Source of the DNA: Erigeron canadensis | Lineage: Eukaryota; Streptophyta; Magnoliopsida; Asterales; Asteraceae | Assembly: GCF_010389155.1 (NCBI RefSeq) | Contig: NC_057766.1 | Span: forward strand, 33,861,516-33,925,515 | Reading direction: 5' to 3' | DNA: 64,000 bases | In this document: in pieces, positions 56,345-64,000 of the stretch | Position numbering within the stretch: position 1 is the stretch's first letter | Layout: each line of letters begins with the position of its first letter | Program-made: the position numbers and the translations under genes | Notes under the pieces: generated by a model | Databases searched by the model: none | What the model saw: the letters and a program-made list of their open reading frames with translations, nothing else | Told to the model about the DNA's origin: nothing

Positions 56345-57067
56345 CAATATTAATCATATTATATACATAACTAATATATACATATAGCTTTTTATGAAAT
56401 GAACTACTGAATGATAATTTGGCATCGTTATTCTATTGATCACATGGACAACTTCAAGCATTCATGGCTTCAATAATCTTATTGATCAACCAGTCTACAA
56501 TGATGACATAGATGGCGACGGGAAGATTGAACCATCAGATCTCGGAATCCTAATGATATCTCTTGGTGGCAATCCAACACGAGCCCAATTGAAATCAATA
56601 ATAGCGGAAGAAAAACTAGCATCCCCTTTTGGTGCCAAATGATTTCGTAAGTTTTTCAATATATCTATACTATATATAGATTAATGCTTCTTTCATCAGA
56701 TCCAACATCAATCTTTGAATGTTTTTAAGATATGGGATAATGAATTTTGTATTGTGTTTAGAAAATGATGTTTATTTGGAATATGAGTTCGTCGTTCAAA
56801 CTTGTCAGAAATAATTGTTTTTCCCATTGTTCACCACTTTCTCAATATTATAATGGACGGTTAAAATAAATAGAATAGGTTAACCGGTATCGATTAACCG
56901 GTTATTATTAACCAAAATTGGTTAGATAGGTTCCAGTTTTAAAACCTAGAAACCGGTTATTAAACGATACAAGTTAACTGTAACCAATTATAAATGCTTC
57001 GAAAGATAACCAAAACTGATTATTAAAATTAATAACCGAAATCGGTTAACCGCTTCTTACAACTCTA
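56084..57067. mobile_element. hAT-like element with AACCGGTT motifs that captured a CML13/14 segment, 984 bp
   Basis: The ends 'taaaggtgcaagaa' and, on the minus strand, 'tagagttgtaagaa' are imperfect inverted repeats of the hAT style. The flanks 'ttctcatt' (56076-56083) and 'ctctcact' (57068-57075) agree at 6 of 8 positions, differing by two transitions. Both subterminal regions are packed with 'taaccggtta'-type motifs. Between them lies an EF-hand coding segment of a calmodulin-like gene (56436-56660) plus AT-rich filler. The border call is moderate; the motif symmetry is clear. Confidence 0.75.
56436..56660 (+). pseudogene. CML13/14-like EF-hand fragment (captured, truncated)
   Basis: The frame reads [20 protein letters not shown] then [20 protein letters not shown]. 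This closely follows the first EF-hand and linker of plant calmodulin-like CML13/CML14 proteins, which have [23 protein letters not shown] in this place. Only about 43 residues are present. Upstream residues ([11 protein letters not shown]...) are unrelated, and the frame ends in GAK-stop. Just after, 'gatttcgtaag' looks like the next codons of the source gene running into a splice donor, displaced by a short insertion. That suggests capture from genomic DNA rather than from mRNA. It is not a functional calcium sensor. There is no start context or remaining EF-hands. Confidence 0.8.
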
Positions 57068-58273
57068 CTCTCACTCTTCGTAATGAATCTTCTTAGAAGT
57101 TTCAACCCAACAAACATAGACAAATTCAATATAAATTTTTCTAAAGGTTGGGCTGAGTAACAAAGAAAAGTAGAGTAGCCCATTTAGTTTTCATGTTGGG
57201 CCGTGAATCACAAATAACCAGGCTGCCAGCTTCCCATTTTAATTTTTTGAGACGAGCCGAAAGGTCAGTATAGGCATATAGCATTATAGCTAGCTGAATG
57301 ATCTCTCCTTTGTCATTTGTGGGATCCACATTATACATTTCCAATTGTAATTTGATTTGATCTCTCCTTTGTCATTTGTTTTGTAGGGGGTTCACTTATT
57401 TTTTTTAATGATTGTTTTAAATTGAATAGTAAACCAAATTATACAATTCATTGCACTTGGTGCACCGAAATCAAATAGCATCGTCTTACATGCTTCTTCA
57501 ATTCACTGCCAAATTCTATACCCTCTTGCTTTTCTCGTAATTAATACTACTTCATTAACAGCCCCTATATATTTCAGTAAATTAATGATGTTTCTAAATC
57601 TTTAATTAGTGACTCTAATTACGAAATCAATGTGATCGCTAGTGATTACTCAAACCAATTGATTAGAAAAAAAAAAGAAAAAAAAAAGGATAGATAAATG
57701 GGTCAACTTGATGTGGAGCAAAAAACCGTCCATATTAATTAAATGAATCCTACGTACACTCGACGTGCCACAATAACATGATCATATATATCCGTATTCA
57801 GTTAAAGGTAATTCATATATAGTTGGATATATACGTTGGAGTATTTGATTCGATCGCCCTTATTATGTTTCAACAAATTAAGAAGTAGACAATACGAAAT
57901 TAGATACTTCACCATATGATTTCAAAATTTTTGCGTCGACATGCCATGGCACGCTTCACAAGAAGCTAGAAGAGTATGTATCCATACATATTATGTAGTG
58001 CAAGTTGGAAGGAATTTACTGAGTCTACACCATTTGTCCGTGTCTTTTATTGAATGAATAATTGAATACACCCACACCAGAAAATATTTTCTGTTATTAT
58101 TTGTCCTAATTAAATTCCTGACTTCCCCATGCCATACAATTCGATCCACTTTCCAAATATACTCTCCTTACCTTCCCCGCTTAGCTCGTATTCAATACAT
58201 CGAACAACATCCAATTTGCACCAGATCATCAATATGAGGAAAGTGAGATGTAAAATAACAACAATACACAATT
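57068..58273. other. Intergenic, no gene
   Basis: AT-rich sequence with no family recognised in any frame. 'gatctctcctttgtcatttg' is repeated at about 57299 and 57359, a 60-bp local duplication. Confidence 0.5.
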
Positions 58274-58406
58274 GGGAAATGCTAAATAGGGCTGTATTTA
58301 ACGTGCATAAAAAAACTTGTACCTTCCATATTAAAAGTCCGCCCCTAATTTTCATGGTAAATGTACAAACAATTTATGCACCTAGGGCTGTATTTAGCAA
58401 ACTCCC
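58274..58406. mobile_element. Small hAT-like MITE, 133 bp, perfect 8-bp duplication
   Basis: The ends 'gggaaatgctaaatag' and 'tatttagcaaactccc' are inverted. 'acacaatt' flanks both sides exactly (58266-58273, 58407-58414). The interior matches the copy at 20114-20255 ('ggtaaatgtacaaacaattt'). Confidence 0.85.
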
Positions 58407-58414
58407 ACACAATT

Positions 58415-58884
58415 TAATACATGCATGTATTTTTTTTTAGACATGTATGTCGATCTTGCTCAAACGAGAACTTAACAAACAGTACTAAAAACACAAAATG
58501 CATTAGATCACGTGTGAATTTGTATACAAACAAACATGCCAATTAGCATGTACGTACGTGAAGGATCAAGTGCCCGGGGGGGATGAGTTTAAGCACTACA
58601 TTGTTTTAATATTTTTAGTCACACAAGTGATTGGTTCGATCAAATTAAGTGCTTTATATGTAAACAAACGTTCTTAAGTTAAATGTTAACTTCTCATTGA
58701 AATTTCCACATATATTTGCAATATTTTGCATATGAATTGAAAGAACATGTTCTAGCTTCTTGGTGAGCTAACACGCACATTTGGTGGTTCACGATTCTAG
58801 CGTTTCTTGCGTTTATTTTCCAGTTAAACTTACTAATTTTGTCATTCGAAAATGTGAAAGAAAATAGAATGTAGATTGGACGCG

Positions 58885-58920
<36 letters not shown>

Positions 58921-59915
58921 AGAGTACGTTTTTAACAAGGAAAAAAAAAGTAGTTGGTTTTTGTACATGTGAGATTGCGTTCGGATTTTTGGACTTACCA
59001 AAAAGTTTGGAATTCGAGGTAACCATCTATTTCTTAATGACTTAATAAACAATTATGCGTGTTTGTCTCAATTTTGCTCATCCAAAACACAATCATGTGT
59101 CATTCCATATATAGTCAAGATAGCTAGATGGGAATTCCAATATAATAATTTATGTTTGTTAGGCGTAAAGTACACTATCACATAATATAAACTTTTTTTT
59201 TTTTTTTTATCACTAATAAGTTCGGCAGTTTGATGAGTTAAAGTAATTTTTTTTCTTCATAAATGTCATATTATTCAACTCCTATTCTTAAACTTTGTAC
59301 TTGTGCATTATAACGGTTTATTAATTGTTCAAGACAAGTTTGAGTATCAGCATAGAGCTATAGAGCTATTTTAACCATTGGATCCTTTAGTTTTGTAATT
59401 ATATATATTGTTAAGTTTTACAAATACATTGTAAAAACTAGAATATAGTTTTAGAAAGAGATATGTGTAATTAGTAGAGTACTTTGTAGGGAATAAAGTT
59501 CAATTCTAGTGTAATACATTAGTTGGTTGTACTATGTATCTATAAATTTGTACTAGAATATAAAATAATCCTTGGTTATAAAAATAGATAAAGTACTATG
59601 TATAATAGAGTAATGATTAATCATTCTAAATTTCTTATTCATAACTCATAAGATTAAAAATTTTCTTAAATTATTGAACGATAACATATAGAAAATCAAA
59701 CAGTAAATTAAATTAGAAAGAATATTTAGTAAAATCCATATGTTTTAAAGGATTTTGTTACTCATGTTTAAAAAAAGAGTGATTTTTCAACATATATAAT
59801 ATAGATATTAATGATTGTTGCTGACAATGTACACACTAATTTCAAGGGATCATCTAGTATCTTTTGCTTAATCAAGTCATCATTTTTTTTAAGACAATAA
59901 CGGATAAATGACTAA
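58415..59915. other. Intergenic, no gene, with a TA microsatellite
   Basis: AT-rich, with a TA run at about 58889-58916 and long A/T runs near 59190. No coding family recognised. Confidence 0.5.
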
Positions 59916-60062
59916 TACCTCGATCTCACGCGGATGTTAGACAAGTATAACATTGTTAAAACTCTCTCACTACATTTGCATGTATCACGATTCGAACCTG
60001 AGACCCTTTAAGAGGAAACCACACTGTGGAAAAACCCCTAACCACTAGACTAACACTCCAAT
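59915..60062 (-). mobile_element. tRNA-derived SINE (different family from 11980)
   Basis: On the minus strand the head reads 'ttagtctagtggttaggggt' (A box) and 'tctcaggttcgaatcg' (B box) at tRNA-like spacing. A short body and a poly-A end follow (plus-strand T run near 59885-59892). The same head style occurs at 18170-18400 and 22105-22370. No clear target duplication. Confidence 0.65.
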
Positions 60063-60179
60063 GACAAATGTGGGTTTTGAAGTTGAACATTATAGGTCTA
60101 TGTTGAAACTTAAAAAAATGGACATGAGTATTGACCAAACTACTTTTAATGAATTGACTCATTATAACCCTTAATATTA

Positions 60180-60345
60180 TATTACATCATAAGTTCCTTA
60201 TATTATAAAATACCTTTACTGCCCCCTTTAAATAAAAAAAAACTTTTACGTTAATTATCTATTTTATTTGACGTCACCACTACATCACTATCCGTCACAA
60301 CCGTCACATCACCGTCATATTACGCGAGTATCGTAGTATTTTCTT
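60180..60345 (+). repeat. Decayed Helitron-like tract
   Basis: The CACC/GTCAC-rich 3' half ends 'atattacgcgagtatcgtag', a mutated form of the 'gcgggtatac..tag' tail. A 5' end was not fixed. Confidence 0.4.
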
Positions 60346-60995
60346 ATAAAAGAAACAAGTTCTATATCAGCCATATGGTAGTTACCTCAATGAAACAACC
60401 TCGCTTCATTGTTACAAAAAGACAAGTAATTGTTGAAATTAAGGTCGTAGGTTGTATTTGGTGGTAGTGTTATCTGACTACAAGTCACAACTTCTTAGCA
60501 CACATCGCATCCCGTCTCATTTCATATATTTGGACATCCTTGGTTTGATTGAATTGGTAAACATCAAGTCCAATTTGGGTTCTTCAATCTGTACGAGATT
60601 ACATCAAGTCCAGTTTACAAGAGTACTCAGCATTGCTGATACAACTAATAACTCAACACTATTCTTTGTTAACATTACATCAACGTCACACTATTACCTC
60701 ATCATTAATTCACTACTAACCCACTTACTTTCTATTTTTATATTACTCACGGTACCTTGATACAAAACTTAAATCATTTTGAACGTTCTAAAAAAAAAAC
60801 TTAAATCATTTTGATTTTTTAAACTGATTTCGTTATTTCATTATAATCATGTAAAACGGTAAACAAACAGAAATATACTATAACTCTATAAGACATGATT
60901 AATTCAATATCATAAATTGAAATAAATATTAGTGGGCAGCCGGGACCTTCTTTGAAAGACAGGACGAAGGGGATGTTGGCTTGGAGACTTGCGAT

Positions 60996-61788
60996 TAGGG
61001 GTGTTCAAAAAATCCGAATCTGCTATCCAAAATATCCGAAAACCCGATCCGAAGTTATCCGAAAACCCGAATTTTCGGATTCGGATATCGGATGAAGTTT
61101 TTGAAAATTTCGGATATTCGGATAATCCGAAAATTACATATACATAAATAATGATTTTGGTCTTGGGCTAAGTTACTTTTCCATATGTTGGGCCTTTATC
61201 CTAACAATCTAACTGTTGACGACTCACGAGTACTTGGTCTAAACAAAACCCTGATCCTCATTTTATTCCATCAAAGATTCTGACACTTCACTCCACTGCT
61301 TTCCTTGGCAATTCGCACGCCCTCCATTTCATTCCAAGTAAGATCTTTAATTCATGTTATATTTAGTATTGAGTTAGTAATAATATATTTAATCATCTTT
61401 TAAATATTACAAATGTCTAACTACCTTTATTTAATCTTCTTTGATTTATGTTTGCAATCAAAAGCTGTCAATTAGCTATATTATTAATAATATTATTGTT
61501 CTTCTTTTTCTTTTTCTTGTAGTCGCATTAAAAGCAGTCAAAAATGTGTGCAGCGTAGAGAATTGAAGATTGCTACTTAGGTGTTTTTGTTTAATTAAAA
61601 GAAGAATGATGGATGTTTTCTTTAAAAATTTATTTGTTAAAACTAAAAGTAATTTCGGATATTCGGATAATCCGGTATCCGAATCCGAAATTTCGGATAT
61701 CCGAAAGGATATCCGAAATTTCGGATTCGGATTTCGGATGGGCAAATCTACTATCCGAAATTCGGATATCCGGTTTTGAACACCCCTA
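60996..61788. mobile_element. hAT-like element with CGGATATCCGAA subterminal motifs, 793 bp
   Basis: The ends are 'taggggtgttcaaaa' and 'ttttgaacacccctа'-type complement (ttttgaacacccc then ta). The flanks 'cttgcgat' (60988-60995) and 'cctgcgat' (61789-61796) are an 8-bp duplication with one change. Both ends are packed with 'cggatatccgaa' and 'ttcggattcgga' motifs. The interior (61145-61600) is non-coding but has a leader-and-donor look ('attccaagtaagatc') followed by a pyrimidine tract and acceptor ('tttttcttgtag'). It may derive from the leader intron of a larger parent element. Confidence 0.88.
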
Positions 61789-61796
61789 CCTGCGAT

Positions 61797-62814
61797 CAAA
61801 TCTTAGTTCCTCATGGTTTCGGACATTTACTTCTTAAACGTGTGGGCATACATACGATCACTTATGTTCTGCAAGAGTGTGCGGATTCCAACCCGGCATA
61901 TTGTCCATCTTGAATGACGTTGCCGGGGTTCGAATCATTAACATCGAATACTCCAAAACAAAACAGAAAAAAAAATGTTTTTTAACATTTGGGGATGAAA
62001 CCTTTTCTTTTTTTTTTTTTTTTTTCTGAGCGTGATAAGTACATTTAATCTAGATTTAGCGAGGTACGCATAAGACTTTAAACTAGTAGAAAATGCTCAA
62101 GTAGTAAACTAGAAAACTTCAGCACGAATGAACATCACGTTACTCTCGCATTCCGATCCCATCCCAATGTGATCCCTATAAAAGTAAATAAAGACAGAAT
62201 ATTATACATTATTCTTATGGGAAGTAGAATTTTCTTACACCCAATCTAAGTGAAAAATGTTGAAATAAACATGATTAAATTCGAGTAATAAAACATCTCT
62301 AATCGTTCCGTGGAACCTGTAAGAGCATAAAGCATAATTGTTATTGATTTCGGGTTCCCATAACAAGGTGATTGAGTAATAATTGAATGATAAATTCGGC
62401 TGGAACATGATGCACGAATTAGAGAGAAATACACACACGAAAATTAGGGTATTATGTGTGTAGGGATTAACCTTAACTTAGGGTTAATGACTTTTTATTT
62501 ATAAGGAGAGTAATTACACATTCAACCCTTTAGTATTTACACATTCAACCCTTCTGGTGTTTAATGTGTGTACCATTAGTCCTCTTAGTTACAATCACCT
62601 AATGGGAAACCCTATACTACGTCTCTAAGAGTAAATACGCCCATCATCTATTTACTTAGACATAGCGATTTCAGTTATTGTCAATTATCATATCAGGAAT
62701 GATACATGATCAGTGACGGTCACACTAACGTGGTTCCAACAAAAACTATTCTTATATTTTGATTTTTTATTCCATAAAAATCATGAAGTGCAATCATTTA
62801 TTCATTACAAAAAT
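61797..62814. other. Intergenic, no gene
   Basis: No coding family recognised. A T-rich run near 62010-62026 and the open frames at 62235-62438 look like chance. Confidence 0.5.
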
Positions 62815-62829
62815 ACTTAAAAAATAGTA

Positions 62830-63037
62830 GGAACCCTTGCCTCTAAAACATAGGTCATGGCTTTGAGCCTCATGCCCAACAGTACTGGATGTCTTTTTCT
62901 ACCTTTAGTAGAACCTGGAAGCAACTTTTTTACATTTTATAGGGGTAAGGTTGTCTACATTTTAACTTTCCGCATACATCGAAGACAGTATTAGGACCCA
63001 AAACCCGTGAAAGACTACATTGAGAGTTACTTACTTT
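62830..63037 (+). mobile_element. tRNA-derived SINE (copy 2), 5'-truncated, 15-bp duplication
   Basis: It matches the SINE at 11980-12200 from 'acccttgcctct' to the T-rich end ('gtaaggttgtctacatttta', 'acccaaaacccgtgaaagac'). The first part of the tRNA head is missing. The perfect duplication 'acttaaaaaatagta' flanks it (62815-62829, 63038-63052). More substitutions than copy 1 make it look older, though its duplication is still exact. Confidence 0.9.
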
Positions 63038-63081
63038 ACTTAAAAAATAGTATGTGAGGGGTTTTTCATCCAAGTTGAGTG

Positions 63082-63259
63082 TAGGGATAGATGGCAACGG
63101 GCCGAGTATGGGCAGGGTTCAGTTCGGAACCAGACCCAAACCCGCTTAAAAATCTCTGTCCCAAACTCGGACCCGGACCTGTCGGGTCCTTGTTTACTTA
63201 CTAACTATCGGGTAACGACTGTTTTTTCCATCAGATACGAGTTTTTTTTGTCATCCCTA
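63082..63259. mobile_element. Short hAT-like MITE, 178 bp, perfect 8-bp duplication
   Basis: The ends 'tagggatagatggcaacggg' and 'tttgtcatcccta' are inverted at the terminal TAGGGAT. 'gttgagtg' flanks both sides exactly (63074-63081, 63260-63267). The interior has 'cggacccggacctgtcgggt' style inverted GGGTCC motifs, parallel to the subterminal motifs of the longer hAT-like elements here. Confidence 0.88.
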
Positions 63260-63565
63260 GTTGAGTGTGAGACAACACCACATTCACTTTTCTCTATGTC
63301 TAATTAATTAATCGAATACATACTTATAAAGAATAACTAAATTAGAAAAAGAAATTTTAATTGAAGTCGACTGAATTCATTTTCCCCCGTTGAACTCTAT
63401 ACTTGCCACTCATTGCAAATTCGCAACAGTTTGATGACGTGGATTTTTGTATTAGTTAAAGTGAATCAAATAAAAAAAAAATCTTGGTACGGCATACTCT
63501 TGTACAATGCGAATCATTTTTCCTGTAAGTGGTATTTTTCCTGCAAGTGTTATCATAAAGTGAAC

Positions 63566-63869
63566 TTGGGGAAAAAAGAGCGGAAGATATTTAAATGCAT
63601 CGTTTTTGTTACGTGTTGGTGTTTATGGAAGGTAAGAAATGATAAGATTTTCAATCAAACCACCTTATGTACATATAAGGTTTTTCTTGATATTAAAGTT
63701 ACTGGTTTCTTGTGGGATAGAAATAGATTAAAGAAAGATACTTTCTTTTAGCTGAGAGGATTAAAATAATTTTAATGTAAATAGTCCTCCCTTGTAATTA
63801 CTCTCTAATTGCGAGTAGCCGAGTAGTGTATCATTAATGTGAATGATATATACTTAAAAAAAAAAAAAA
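63566..63869 (+). mobile_element. LINE 3' end with poly(A) tail
   Basis: The plus frame reads KKERKIFKCIVFVTCWCLWK then VRNDKIFNQTTLCTYKVFLD, ending about 63751. This is the C-terminal tail of plant LINE reverse transcriptases that follows the zf-RVT domain (LWK.RND..F pattern). A 3' UTR of about 100 bases leads to an A run at 63856-63869. The 5' side is truncated, as is usual for LINE insertions. A target duplication was not identified. Confidence 0.75.
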
Positions 63870-64000
63870 GAAGATTGGCTGTAAATGAGAAAGAAAAAAA
63901 TCAATAGTGTGTCAAATTTTAATTAGTTGCGTTTGTGTGTTGGTAATATATAACACCTTACAATACAAAATTTGATTAGATGTTTTTTGGTTTTTATTGT

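Overview
This is a nuclear plant window: AT-rich intergenic DNA, GT-AG introns, a chloroplast-targeted translocator, an organellar peptide deformylase, a shaggy/GSK3 kinase of the plant type, and many plant-type transposons (MITEs, Helitrons, tRNA-derived SINEs, copia and LINE remnants). The gene content fits a eudicot. I lean towards an asterid, perhaps Asteraceae, but the window alone does not prove this.

Layout. 1-2400: no gene. 2959-5052 (-): hAT-type transposase derived from the ZMYM1/TTF-zinc-finger group, decayed. 5.1-10.4 kb: a mosaic of transposon pieces (LINE zinc-knuckle fragment, broken copia gag with a CACTA MITE inside, a 626-bp MULE-like MITE, direct duplications). 10425-11093 (-): single-exon HAD/FCP1-like phosphatase. 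11.3-13.1 kb: long-terminal-inverted-repeat element carrying a nested SINE and a nested Tourist-like MITE. 15112-15183 (-): tRNA-Pro(UGG). 16440-19936 (-): membrane-anchored monodehydroascorbate reductase (MDAR4-like, 7 exons). 20.1-21.7 kb: MITE plus four small Helitrons. 22.6 kb: 20-bp minisatellite. 25705-29421 (+): peptide deformylase 1B (6 exons, one GC-AG intron). 31.5-37.1 kb (+): shaggy-related kinase (12 coding exons, long leader intron). 38.4-42.9 kb (+): WW-domain DEAD-box RNA helicase of the DRH1/RH14 type (8 coding exons). 44054-47595 (-): plastid phosphoenolpyruvate/phosphate translocator (9 exons), convergent with the helicase. 49538-50035: solo copia-type LTR. 50.7-54.9 kb (+): uncharacterised multi-pass membrane protein (8 coding exons). 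55-64 kb: no complete gene, but hAT-like non-autonomous elements (one containing a calmodulin-like CML13/14 fragment), SINEs and a LINE 3' end.

The six spliced genes are unrelated housekeeping or signalling genes and do not form a pathway or cluster. I joined their exons by eye, and every exon set keeps one open frame. Predicted lengths are MDAR 480 aa, PDF1B 272 aa, shaggy kinase 410 aa, helicase 653 aa, PPT 419 aa and membrane protein 322 aa.

The most distinctive part of the window is its transposon record. At least five elements have hAT-like ends, and most carry flanking 8-bp duplications that are exact or close. Each of the larger ones is packed near its ends with its own short palindromic motif. 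One has captured an EF-hand coding segment. Other insertions are dated by empty sites preserved in a sister repeat within this same window.
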